Part shown: positions 1 through 6,018 of the stretch, one piece after another | Layout of the letters: every line of letters begins with the position of its first letter | Position numbering within the stretch: position 1 is the stretch's first letter | Assembly: GCA_900322165.1 (NCBI GenBank) | Contig: ONYR01000191.1 | Span: 1 to 7,044, forward strand | Source: an uncultured Eubacteriales bacterium | GTDB lineage: Bacteria; Bacillota; Clostridia; Lachnospirales; Bianqueaceae | Direction of reading: 5' to 3' | DNA: 7,044 nt | Translations under genes and position numbers: made by a program | Notes under the pieces: model-generated | Told to the model about the DNA's origin: nothing | What the model saw: only the letters and a program-made list of their open reading frames with translations | The model's database searches: none

Positions 1-2270
1 ACAGAGGTAAGGCTCTTCTTGGACTCGTCCGGAACATAGCCCTTGCGAACCAGCAGGTAAATGATCGCTGCCAGCACCAGAATCGCGCAGACCGTACCAA
101 CACCGAACGCGACTTCACCGGAGAAGACTCCGCCAAGCTGGTAAACGATGAGTGCGAGCGCGTAAGCCCAGATCGTCATGTAGCCGATCGCAGCCCAGGT
201 CCACTTGCGGTTGTTCATCTCACGCTTGATCGCACCGATTGCAGCGAAGCACGGAGCACACAGCAGGTTGAAGAGCATGAACGCGAATGCGGAAGCGGCA
301 CTGTAGTCAGCAGCAACACGATCCCAGATCTGTTCACCGTTCTCGCCGAGATCTTCTTCGCTGTCATCGTAATTGTAGAGGACACCGAAGGTACCGACGA
401 CCTCCTCCTTCGCGACAAGACCGGTCACCGTTGCGACCGTGGGTTTCCAGGAACCGAAGCCCAAGGGCTTGAAGACGAAGGAAACACCGTTACCAACAGA
501 AGCCAGCAGGGAGGCATCCATCGGGGTGACATCCTCTTCCGGAATGTCCATGCGGTCCGCGAGGTTCGCGACATATTCGTCGGTCACGACCGTCTCATCC
601 TCGAAGAGATTGTCAACCATGCCGAAGCGGCCGTTGACAACACCGAAGGAGCTCAGGAACCAAATGATGATGGAGGAAATGACAATGACGGAACCGGCAC
701 GCTTGATAAAGGACCAGCCACGCTCCCAGGTCGCACGCAGAACGTTCTTGACGGACGGAACATGGTAGGCCGGAAGCTCCATAACGAACGGAGCGGGCTC
801 ACCGGCAAACGCCTTGAATTTCTTAAGAATGATACCGGAAAGAACAACCGAACCGATACCGATGAAGTATGCGGAAGCCGCGATGAGCGGAGAACCGCCG
901 AAGATCGCACCCGCGATCAGGCCGATGATCGGGAGCTTCGCGCCGCAGGGCATGAAGGTCGTCGTCATGACGGTCATCTTACGGTCACGGTCATTTTCGA
1001 TCGTACGGGAAGCCATAACACCGGGAACGCCGCAGCCCGTTGCGACAAGGCACGGGATGAAGGACTTACCGGAAAGGCCGAACTGACGGAAGATACGGTC
1101 CATAACGAACGCGACACGAGCCATGTAGCCGATATCCTCAAGGATCGCCAGCAGCAGGAACAGCACGAGCATCTGAGGCACGAAGCCCAGAACCGCGCCG
1201 ACACCGGCTACGATACCATTCTGGATCAGGCCGTACAGCCAGCCGTCCTCAGCAACGTGAAGGATGCCAAGCAGCCAATCCACACCGGCCGGAACCCACT
1301 CGCCGAAGATGACATCGTTCGCGAAATCGGTCGCCATGGTACCGATGGAGATATTCCAGCTGCCCATCGCGATCGCGTAGATCAGGAACATGACCAGTGC
1401 GAAGATCGGAAGACCGAGGATACGGTTCGTGACGATCCGGTCGATCTTATCCGATGCGGAAAGCGAATGCTTAGCGCTCGCCTTCTTGACCGCGTTCTGG
1501 CAGATCTTGGTAATATAGTTATAACGCGCGTTGGTGATGATGGACTCTGCATCGTCGTCCATCTCGGTCTCACAGTCAACGATGTGCTGCTCGATCTCGG
1601 CGGCCGTGCCGTGAGACATTTTCAGGCTTTCCGCGACCTTTTCATCACGCTCGAACACCTTGATCGCGTACCAGCGAAGGTTGCGGCGATCGGAAATCAG
1701 GGTCTCGATCGACTCTTCAATATGAGCGATGGCATGTTCAACGCTGCCTTCAAACACGTGCGGACGCTCGCCTTTATTTCCGGCCTTCGCGACCTCAACG
1801 ACCGCATCCGCGACCGCGGTAACACCGTCGGACTTCAGGGCGCTCATCTCCATGACCTTGCAGCCAAGCTCTTTCTCAAGCTTCTTCATGTCGATCTTGT
1901 CGCCGTTCTTGTTGACAAGGTCCATCATGTTGACCGCCACGACCATCGGGATGCCAAGCTCCAGCAGCTGGGTTGTCAGGTAAAGGTTACGCTCGATATT
2001 CGTACCGTCTACGATGTTCAGGATCGCATCCGGTTTCTCATTGACAAGATACTGACGGGAAACGACTTCTTCAAGGGTGTACGGAGACAGCGAATAGATA
2101 CCGGGAAGGTCCTGGATCACGACATCCTCGTGTCCCTTCAGCTTACCTTCCTTCTTTTCTACCGTAACACCGGGCCAGTTACCGACGTACTGGTTGGAAC
2201 CGGTGAGGCTGTTAAACAGGGTCGTCTTACCACTGTTCGGGTTGCCGGCCAGCGCAATTTTTAAGCTCAT
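1..2270 (-). CDS. feoB: Ferrous iron transport protein B (FeoB), 3' end cut by window edge
   Basis: FeoB is the inner-membrane Fe2+ transporter with a cytosolic G-protein domain. The frame is open from the ATG at 2270 to the window edge: 756 codons, near full family length, so probably only a short C-terminal tail is missing. The N-terminal G domain shows G1 GNPNSGKTT (residues 9-17), the switch threonine in WPGVT (T36), G3 DLPG (54-57) and G4 NMMD (114-117). After a helical linker, hydrophobic membrane segments begin near RILGLPIFALVMF. The gate signatures GCGVPG (412-417, C413), PCGAKLP (C442) and LCAPCFAAI (C671, C674) are present. An AGAGGAG ribosome binding site lies about 7 nt before the ATG. 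It follows the second feoA by 27 nt, so it is the last visible gene of the feo operon. I checked the frame at the left edge, around 420-455 and at the gate motifs. No frameshift was seen. Confidence 0.97.
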   Translation of the reverse strand, partial: MSLKIALAGNPNSGKTTLFNSLTGSNQYVGNWPGVTVEKKEGKLKGHEDVVIQDLPGIYSLSPYTLEEVVSRQYLVNEKPDAILNIVDGTNIERNLYLTTQLLELGIPMVVAVNMMDLVNKNGDKIDMKKLEKELGCKVMEMSALKSDGVTAVADAVVEVAKAGNKGERPHVFEGSVEHAIAHIEESIETLISDRRNLRWYAIKVFERDEKVAESLKMSHGTAAEIEQHIVDCETEMDDDAESIITNARYNYITKICQNAVKKASAKHSLSASDKIDRIVTNRILGLPIFALVMFLIYAIAMGSWNISIGTMATDFANDVIFGEWVPAGVDWLLGILHVAEDGWLYGLIQNGIVAGVGAVLGFVPQMLVLFLLLAILEDIGYMARVAFVMDRIFRQFGLSGKSFIPCLVATGCGVPGVMASRTIENDRDRKMTVMTTTFMPCGAKLPIIGLIAGAIFGGSPLIAASAYFIGIGSVVLSGIILKKFKAFAGEPAPFVMELPAYHVPSVKNVLRATWERGWSFIKRAGSVIVISSIIIWFLSSFGVVNGRFGMVDNLFEDETVVTDEYVANLADRMDIPEEDVTPMDASLLASVGNGVSFVFKPLGFGSWKPTVATVTGLVAKEEVVGTFGVLYNYDDSEEDLGENGEQIWDRVAADYSAASAFAFMLFNLLCAPCFAAIGAIKREMNNRKWTWAAIGYMTIWAYALALIVYQLGGVFSGEVAFGVGTVCAILVLAAIIYLLVRKGYVPDESKKSLTS

Positions 2271-2297
2271 CTTACTTTCTCCTCTTCTATCCCTGCA

Positions 2298-2519
2298 TTA
2301 TTCAACTTCGATCAGCGCTGCATCGCTCTTGCGAACCGAGAGCTCGTAGCCGCGGACATTGAGTTCCATGGGGTCTCCCAGCGGAGCGACCTTGCGAACC
2401 AGGATCTCCACACCTTTGGTGATTCCCATGTCCATGATGCGACGCTTGACCGGGCCTTCTCCGTGAAGCTTGACGACTTTGCAAACCTCACCTACCGCTA
2501 CATCTTTTAAAGATTTCAT
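2298..2519 (-). CDS. feoA: FeoA domain protein, second copy (adjacent to feoB)
   Basis: A 73-residue protein consisting of one FeoA domain, an SH3-like beta-barrel that in the family associates with FeoB and supports Fe2+ uptake. Typical features are the early VGEVCKVVKL strand, the RRIMDMGITKGVEI turn, and the C-terminal strands ELNVRGYELSVRKSDAALIEVE. It starts at 2519 behind AAAGGAG (2524-2530), with a short 4-nt gap to the ATG. The gap to the upstream feoA stop is 15 nt and to feoB 27 nt, so all three are almost certainly co-transcribed. It differs clearly in sequence from the upstream FeoA, so the pair looks like an old paralogous or functionally split pair rather than a recent duplication. 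Which of the two binds FeoB cannot be told from the sequence. Confidence 0.93.
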   Translation of the reverse strand: MKSLKDVAVGEVCKVVKLHGEGPVKRRIMDMGITKGVEILVRKVAPLGDPMELNVRGYELSVRKSDAALIEVE

Positions 2520-2534
2520 GTTTCTCCTTTCCCG

Positions 2535-2747
2535 CTACATTTGAATTCGCATGGCGAGCTGCCGGTCAATCGCGATTCGGCCATTCTTGACCTGCAGGAT
2601 CACGTTACCCCCGTTGTTCTGAAGAATGGTGATTCGCTCACCCTCATTCAGACCGAGCTCGTTCAGGTGATGCTTCACATCATCCTTTCCGGTAATTCTC
2701 TTGATGAGAACCTCTTCCCCGGGGTTTGCCAACGCAATAGAAATCAT
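2535..2747 (-). CDS. feoA: FeoA domain protein, first copy (promoter-proximal)
   Basis: A 70-residue single FeoA domain, the first gene of the feo operon. The N-terminus MISIALANPGEEVLIKRITG leads into HHLNELGLNEGERITILQ and a final strand NVILQVKNGRIAIDRQLAMRIQM, the usual FeoA layout (the NELGL..GE turn is the family's most recognisable piece). The frame is open up to an ATG at 2810, which would give 91 residues. The ATG at 2747 is preferred because a perfect GGAGG (2756-2760) sits 8 nt before it, and because the extra 21 residues (starting MDYPNTSSG) do not look like FeoA and lie in the repeat-bearing leader. It is presumed to act on the cytoplasmic face with FeoB in Fe2+ import. Confidence 0.93.
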   Translation of the reverse strand: MISIALANPGEEVLIKRITGKDDVKHHLNELGLNEGERITILQNNGGNVILQVKNGRIAIDRQLAMRIQM

Positions 2748-2755
2748 AGCTAATA

Positions 2756-2760
2756 CCTCC
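2756..2760 (-). promoter_or_regulatory. Ribosome binding site that fixes the feoA start
   Basis: The minus strand reads GGAGG followed by TATTAGCT and then ATG at 2747. This near-ideal Shine-Dalgarno site decides against the longer frame beginning at 2810. Confidence 0.85.
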
Positions 2761-2786
2761 AATATCGAGCTTCGCCGGGACAGACC

Positions 2787-2898
2787 TGAGCTGGTGTTCG
2801 GGTAATCCAATAATCGGATGATCTGGAATTCGGGAATTCGGGAATTCGGGAATTCGGGAATTCGGGAATTCGAATAATCAGATAATCGGATGATCCAA
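2787..2898. repeat. 8-bp-period tandem repeat in the feo leader (about 14 units)
   Basis: The core, 2827-2866, is five perfect AATTCGGG units, followed by AATTCGAA (2867-2874). The same 8-bp register continues on both sides in degenerate form. On the right are TAATCAGA, TAATCGGA and TGATCCAA (2875-2898). On the left are TAATCCAA, TAATCGGA and TGATCTGG (2803-2826), preceded by TGAGCTGG and TGTTCGGG (2787-2802). A 14-nt direct repeat (2810-2823 and 2882-2895, 72 bp = 9 units apart) falls in register. Six overlapping-period GAATTC palindromes are included. The array lies between the feo promoter and the feoA ribosome binding site, so it should be part of the 5' untranslated RNA. Slippage-prone copy number is inferred, not seen. 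Confidence 0.9.
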
Positions 2899-2910
2899 CA
2901 AATGGCCTTT

Positions 2911-2928
2911 GGTTTGTCTCAACTAACT
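2911..2928. promoter_or_regulatory. Possible second, imperfect operator half-dyad
   Basis: On the plus strand GGTTTG, six bases, then CTAACT. This is an imperfect version of the dyad at 2939-2956, with the same 6-bp spacing and centres 28 bp apart. It lies just downstream of the predicted feo transcription start. CTAAC at 2923-2927 also forms a 7-bp inverted repeat (AACTAAC 2921-2927 with GTTAGTT 2940-2946). It could be a weaker site for the same repressor; this is inference from similarity only. Confidence 0.35.
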
Positions 2929-2938
2929 TCGATTCGTT

Positions 2939-2956
2939 GGTTAGTTTACTCTAACC
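2939..2956. promoter_or_regulatory. Candidate metal-responsive operator over the feo -10 box
   Basis: A perfect dyad, GGTTAG (2939-2944), a 6-bp centre, and CTAACC (2951-2956), covers the -10 hexamer of the feo promoter, a position where a bound repressor would block RNA polymerase. The GGTTAG/CTAACC half-sites are the same words found in DtxR/IdeR boxes, but there they are separated by about 1 bp rather than 6. A DtxR-type regulator is therefore plausible but unproven. The site does not look like a Fur box. Confidence 0.55.
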
Positions 2957-2971
2957 GCCGCTTCTTGTCAA
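2943..2971 (-). promoter_or_regulatory. feo operon promoter (sigma-A type)
   Basis: The minus strand has a perfect -35 TTGACA (2966-2971), a 17-bp spacer and a -10 TAAACT (2943-2948, 4 of 6 to TATAAT). Transcription should begin near 2935-2937, giving a leader of about 190 nt before feoA that carries the second dyad and the 8-bp repeat array. Confidence 0.75.
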
Positions 2972-2992
2972 CAGTTTTGTTCACAAAATATT
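2965..2992 (+). promoter_or_regulatory. Weak possible plus-strand promoter facing the 64-bp array
   Basis: TTGTCA (2965-2970, 5 of 6 to TTGACA), a 16-bp spacer, and AATATT (2987-2992, 4 of 6). It shares its -35 bases with the divergent feo promoter because TTGTCAA is nearly self-complementary. It would start transcription near 3000, just before the hairpin array. In AT-rich DNA such a match can occur by chance. Confidence 0.25.
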
Positions 2993-3000
2993 CAGAAATC

Positions 3001-3027
3001 AAAAAAATACCGCAAAGTCGAGGTGTT
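3001..3027 (-). other. Possible remnant of a terminator hairpin
   Basis: The minus strand reads AACACC, TCGACT, then TTGCGGTATTTTTTT. The same words in the same order occur in the intact terminator at 3523-3564, but here the middle of the hairpin is missing. This resembles a terminator copy with an internal deletion, placed on the other side of the 64-bp array. The similarity is short and could be chance. Confidence 0.3.
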
Positions 3028-3031
3028 AATT

Positions 3032-3479
3032 GGCACGAAGAATACCGATGCAAATACAAATTACCCAGTCTGTATCGGTATTTTTCCTTGCTCTTGGCAC
3101 GAAGAACACCGATGCAAACACAAATTACCCAGTTTGTATCGGTATTTTTCTTTGCTCTTGGCACGCAGAATACCGATGCAAATACATATTACCCAGTCTG
3201 TATCGGTATTTTGCCCTGCCGTTGGCACGAAGAATACCGATGCAAATACATATTACCCAGTCTGTATCGGTATTTTGCCCTGCCATTGGCACGAAGAATA
3301 CCGATGCAAATACATATTACCCAGTCTGTATCGGTATTTTTCTTTGCTCTCGGCACGAAAGACACCGATGCAAACACACAATACCCAGTCTGTATCGGTA
3401 TTATTCTTTGCTCTTGGCACGAAGAATACCGATGCAAATACAAATTACCCAGTCTGTATCGGTATTTTGCCCTGCCATT
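3032..3479. repeat. Tandem array of seven 64-bp hairpin units
   Basis: The word GGCACG recurs at 3032, 3096, 3160, 3224, 3288, 3352 and 3416, exactly 64 bp apart, and the similarity covers the whole unit. Each unit has an arm (usually AATACCGAT) and an invariant TATCGGTATT arm forming a 9-bp stem. This can extend through GCA/TGT, with a loop of about 18 nt containing the invariant word ACCCAGT. On the plus strand the stem is followed by a short T-run, like a weak rho-independent terminator; on the minus strand there is no T-run. Tails are of two types, TCTTTGCTCT-like (units 1, 2, 5, 6) and GCCCTGCC (units 3, 4, 7). The unit has no stop codons, and since 64 is not a multiple of 3, long open frames run through it; these are not taken as genes. 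No known element family was recognised. Confidence 0.95.
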
Positions 3480-3522
3480 TTAAACTTTCCCACTAAAATC
3501 TTGGTAAACTCCCCGCTTCAAC

Positions 3523-3564
3523 AAAAAAACCGCAAACACCAGATCGCAGTCGGTGTTTGCGGTT
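3523..3564 (-). terminator. Rho-independent terminator of the nitroreductase-bglA operon
   Basis: A perfect 13-bp stem (AACCGCAAACACC 3528-3540 with 3552-3564) and an 11-nt loop are followed on the minus strand by an unbroken run of seven T (3523-3529, overlapping the stem base). It begins 21 nt after the stop of the NimA-like gene. On the plus strand the stem is followed by CATTTTTT, so it may also stop transcripts coming out of the 64-bp array. Confidence 0.9.
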
Positions 3565-3585
3565 CATTTTTTATTAAGCTACCCC

Positions 3586-4059
3586 TCACTTCTTCCTTGC
3601 CTTGGCCGTGTAGCTGTCAGCGGTGACTTTGATGACTGCGACGGAGGCGGCCATGCGGCTGTCGAATTCGAAGGTGTGGCCGGTCTGGTGCTTCATCAGG
3701 AGGTTCAGGCCGTGGATCTTCTCCGCTTCGTCGGTGACAAGCTCAGCCTTTCCGCGGGCGATGACCGAGGAATAGGTCGATCCGTAATTGCACGGAACCT
3801 CGCCACCGGAGATAAGCTCGATGTCGCAGTCGAGCTCGACGCAGACGTTCGGGTTCGAGCGGATGAGGTCGAGCTTGTGACCCTCGCGCGCTCCGTGCAT
3901 GTAGAATGTTAATGAACCATCTTTCAGCTCGTACCCGTAATGCAGCGGGACAATGTACGGGTAACCTTCATCGAACAGGCCCAGATGCAGGGTTTTCGTC
4001 TTGTCTAAGATCTGCTGAATTTCAAAAAGATCCGTAATCTCGCGGTCTGAGCGTCTCAT
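3586..4059 (-). CDS. NimA-like / pyridoxamine 5'-phosphate oxidase-like FMN-binding protein
   Basis: A 157-residue protein of the FMN-binding split-barrel superfamily. It starts with MRRSDREITD, the typical opening of the NimA-related group. It continues with a barrel strand YPYIVPLHYGYE (33-44), the conserved EGHKLDLI (59-66, with H61), a central YSSVIARGKAELV (97-108) and a C-terminal strand VAVIKVTADSYTAK. Relatives bind flavin and reduce small molecules, and some Nim proteins inactivate nitroimidazoles; the substrate here is unknown and resistance should not be assumed. The ATG overlaps the bglA stop as ATGA (4056-4059), with GGGGAGGA inside the end of bglA, so translation is probably coupled. 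It is the last gene before the terminator at 3564-3523. Confidence 0.85.
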   Translation of the reverse strand: MRRSDREITDLFEIQQILDKTKTLHLGLFDEGYPYIVPLHYGYELKDGSLTFYMHGAREGHKLDLIRSNPNVCVELDCDIELISGGEVPCNYGSTYSSVIARGKAELVTDEAEKIHGLNLLMKHQTGHTFEFDSRMAASVAVIKVTADSYTAKARKK

Positions 4060-5495
4060 GCCAGATCCTCCCCGTTGGTCCGAATCACCTTCTGGTACCA
4101 GTAGAACGAATCCTTGCGCTCGCGCGAAAGATCGCCGGTACCGTCGTCAAATTTGTTGACAAAGATCATGCCGTAGCGCTTCGCCATCTCGCCGGTCGAA
4201 GCCGACACAAGGTCAATGCAGCCCCACGGAGTGTAGCCGATCAAATCGACCCCCTCCTCGATCGCCTTGCCCATCTCGCGGATATGATCGCGCAGATAAT
4301 CGATCCGGTAGGGATCATGGATCCGCCCGTCCGCCCCACGCTCATCACGCGCACCGAGACCGTTCTCAACGACCATCATCGGGATCCCGTAGCGGTCGTA
4401 GATCGAATGAAGCGACCACCGCAGCCCCTTCGGGTCGACCTGCCAGCCCCAATCGCTCGCCTTAAGGTACGGATTCTTAAACCCGCCGGTCAGGTTGCCC
4501 ATCACCGACGACTCATCCTTGTGAGTCGTGATACAGTTGCTCATGTAATAGCTGAACGTGTAAAGGTCGACCGTGCCCTCCTTCAGGAGCGCCTCGTCGC
4601 CCGCTTCCATCTTAATGTCAATGTTGTGACGCTTGAAATAATGCTTCGCAAAGTACGGATAGGCACCCTTCACCTGCACGTCACCGCACAGCCAGCAGAA
4701 CATGTTCGTCCGCTCCTGCGCAGCAAGCATATCCTCCGGATCCGGCGTCAGCGGATAGAACGGAGCAAAGATGTTCATGCTCGCCATGATGAAGTTCGGG
4801 TAATGCTCATGAGCATACTTGACGGTCTTCGCGCTCGCAACAAGCTGGTGGTGCAGCGCCTGCAGGCGAACCGCCTCCGGAGCTTTGAAAGCCATGACCG
4901 GACCTTCGTAACCCTGCACGGTACCGACCGAAAGGATCGCGCCCATGTCCATGATGCTCGAGTTGATCTCGTTGAACGTGATCCAGTACTTGACCTTTCC
5001 CTTGTAGCGCTCGAACAGCGTCGTTGCGTAGTGGAAATACAGATCGATCAACTCGCGCGAAGCCCAGCCATTGTACTTTTCCACGAGCGCGTACGGCAGC
5101 TCGTAATGGCTGATCGTGACAAGTGGCTCGATCCCGTACTTGCGGCAGCAGTCGAACACCCGATCATAAAAGGCCAGGCCCTTCTCGTTCGGCACGTCCT
5201 CCATACCGGTCGGGAAAATGCGCGTCCAGTTGATGCTCGTGCGGAAGACCTTGAAGCCCATCTCCGCAAACAGCGCGACGTCTTCCTCGTAGTGATGGTA
5301 GAAATCGATCGCCTCGTGGCTCGGGTAGAATCGATCCTCGTGAATGTGGTTCGTGATCCACTTCGACTCGGTGTGCGAGCCGTTCGTGCACATGTCCGGC
5401 ACGCTCGCGCCCTTGCCGTCAACGTCCCACGCGCCCTCAAACTGGTTCGCCGCGCAGGCCCCGCCCCACAGGAAATTTTTCGGAAATACGCTCAT
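4056..5495 (-). CDS. bglA: 6-phospho-beta-glucosidase, glycoside hydrolase family 1
   Basis: A 479-residue cytoplasmic GH1 enzyme, the same length as Escherichia coli BglA as I recall it and alike throughout. It would hydrolyse phosphorylated beta-glucosides delivered by a PTS to glucose 6-phosphate plus aglycone or sugar. Visible signatures are the N-terminal FPKNFLWGGACAANQFEG (4-21), the acid/base glutamate in TFNEI (E176), the nucleophile in VENG (E377) and YTPWGCIDLVSASTGEMAKRYG near the C-terminus. S433, K439 and Y441 match the Ser-Lys-Tyr phosphate pocket of 6-phospho-glycosidases in both identity and spacing, favouring a phosphorylated substrate over a plain glucoside. The ribosome binding site AAGAGG overlaps the stop of the nitroreductase, 10 nt upstream. 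No PTS transporter or antiterminator lies in the window, so the sugar cannot be named. Confidence 0.93.
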   Translation of the reverse strand: MSVFPKNFLWGGACAANQFEGAWDVDGKGASVPDMCTNGSHTESKWITNHIHEDRFYPSHEAIDFYHHYEEDVALFAEMGFKVFRTSINWTRIFPTGMEDVPNEKGLAFYDRVFDCCRKYGIEPLVTISHYELPYALVEKYNGWASRELIDLYFHYATTLFERYKGKVKYWITFNEINSSIMDMGAILSVGTVQGYEGPVMAFKAPEAVRLQALHHQLVASAKTVKYAHEHYPNFIMASMNIFAPFYPLTPDPEDMLAAQERTNMFCWLCGDVQVKGAYPYFAKHYFKRHNIDIKMEAGDEALLKEGTVDLYTFSYYMSNCITTHKDESSVMGNLTGGFKNPYLKASDWGWQVDPKGLRWSLHSIYDRYGIPMMVVENGLGARDERGADGRIHDPYRIDYLRDHIREMGKAIEEGVDLIGYTPWGCIDLVSASTGEMAKRYGMIFVNKFDDGTGDLSRERKDSFYWYQKVIRTNGEDLA

Positions 5496-5505
5496 AAAAT
5501 GCCTC

Positions 5506-6018
5506 TTACAGATAACTCACCGTCTCGCTCAGCTCTTTGCGGCGGCTGTGGTTCGGCAGCGGGCCTGCTCCCTCCGCGGCATAGCCGAGGTCCATGAGCA
5601 TGACGATCGCTTCGTTCTCGGGCAGGCCGAGCGCTTTTGCGAGCTCGTCCGGGTCGAAGCGGTTCAGCCAGCAGCTGTCGACGCCTTCATTGTAGGCCGC
5701 AAGGATCATGTGGGTCGCAACGATGGTCGCGTCCTCGACGCCGCCAAAGTGCTTTTCACCGGGATAAACGTACTGATTGTCCTTGTCGTACGCGACAACG
5801 AGCATCATCGGCGCACCGTAGCGGCACGGGGTCAAGGCATCGATCTTCGCGAGCGCTTCCGGGCTCTGGACAACGTAAACGTGCTGCTCCTGGTTGTTCT
5901 TCGCGGTCGGCGCGACGCGGCCGGCCTCAAGGATCGCCTGAAGCTTTTCCGGCTCGACCGGTCGGTCACTGTACTTTTTGCAGGAATAACGATTTTTGAT
6001 GACTTCTGTGAATTCCAT
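5506..6018 (-). CDS. Small nitroreductase-family FMN oxidoreductase
   Basis: A 170-residue nitroreductase-fold protein, within the usual size for the compact members. The N-terminal NRYSCKKYSDRPV (9-21) corresponds to the FMN phosphate-binding RxSxRxF region, with K14 at the usual arginine position. It is followed by APTAKNNQ (36-43), GGVEDATIVATHMILAAYNEGVDSCWL (92-118) and the closing HSRRKELSETV (157-167), another flavin-contact segment. The family uses NAD(P)H to reduce nitro compounds, quinones or other acceptors as a homodimer; the true substrate is unknown. Translation starts at 6018 behind AAGGGG with a 7-nt gap, and an in-frame TGA just upstream rules out an earlier start. It heads the nitroreductase-bglA-NimA-like cluster. 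No convincing promoter is seen in the 65 bp before it, so read-through from the sulfatase gene is possible. Confidence 0.9.
   Translation of the reverse strand: MEFTEVIKNRYSCKKYSDRPVEPEKLQAILEAGRVAPTAKNNQEQHVYVVQSPEALAKIDALTPCRYGAPMMLVVAYDKDNQYVYPGEKHFGGVEDATIVATHMILAAYNEGVDSCWLNRFDPDELAKALGLPENEAIVMLMDLGYAAEGAGPLPNHSRRKELSETVSYL

Noticed and set aside
762..2264. A 500-codon plus-strand open frame opposite feoB
   Set aside because: It is fully antisense to a complete, motif-rich FeoB. The protein is Arg/Asp/His-rich with no recognisable fold, as expected for the complement of GC-rich codons.
2748..2810. Longer feoA start at 2810 (91 residues)
   Set aside because: The ATG at 2747 has a perfect GGAGG 8 nt upstream and matches the FeoA domain start. 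The extension would be encoded partly by the 8-bp repeat.
2872..2896. Fur box suggested by GATAAT-like hexamers
   Set aside because: The GATAATC words follow the 8-bp repeat register and lack the inverted ATTATC half in the right place, so they are better explained as degenerate repeat units.
3032..3479. CRISPR array
   Set aside because: The whole 64-bp unit is conserved, so there are no unique spacers, and no cas genes are in the window.
3032..3479. Type III toxin-antitoxin RNA repeats (ToxI-like)
   Set aside because: Tandem RNA repeats are suggestive, but no ToxN/AbiQ-type toxin gene is adjacent on either side; the neighbours are feoA and a NimA-like gene.
3032..3479. Integron attC sites
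   Set aside because: The repeats are contiguous with no cassettes between them, and the RYYYAAC/GTTRRRY core pair is not present in each unit.
2890..3626. Long plus- and minus-strand open frames through the 64-bp array, encoding repetitive peptides such as SVSVFF
   Set aside because: The unit has no stop codons and its length is 1 modulo 3, so plus-strand frames stay open automatically. There are no ribosome binding sites, and the conserved positions follow hairpin arms rather than codons.
4284..5597. A 437-codon plus-strand open frame opposite bglA
   Set aside because: It is antisense to a GH1 gene with all catalytic residues. The composition (Arg, Val, His, Asp rich) is that of a shadow frame.
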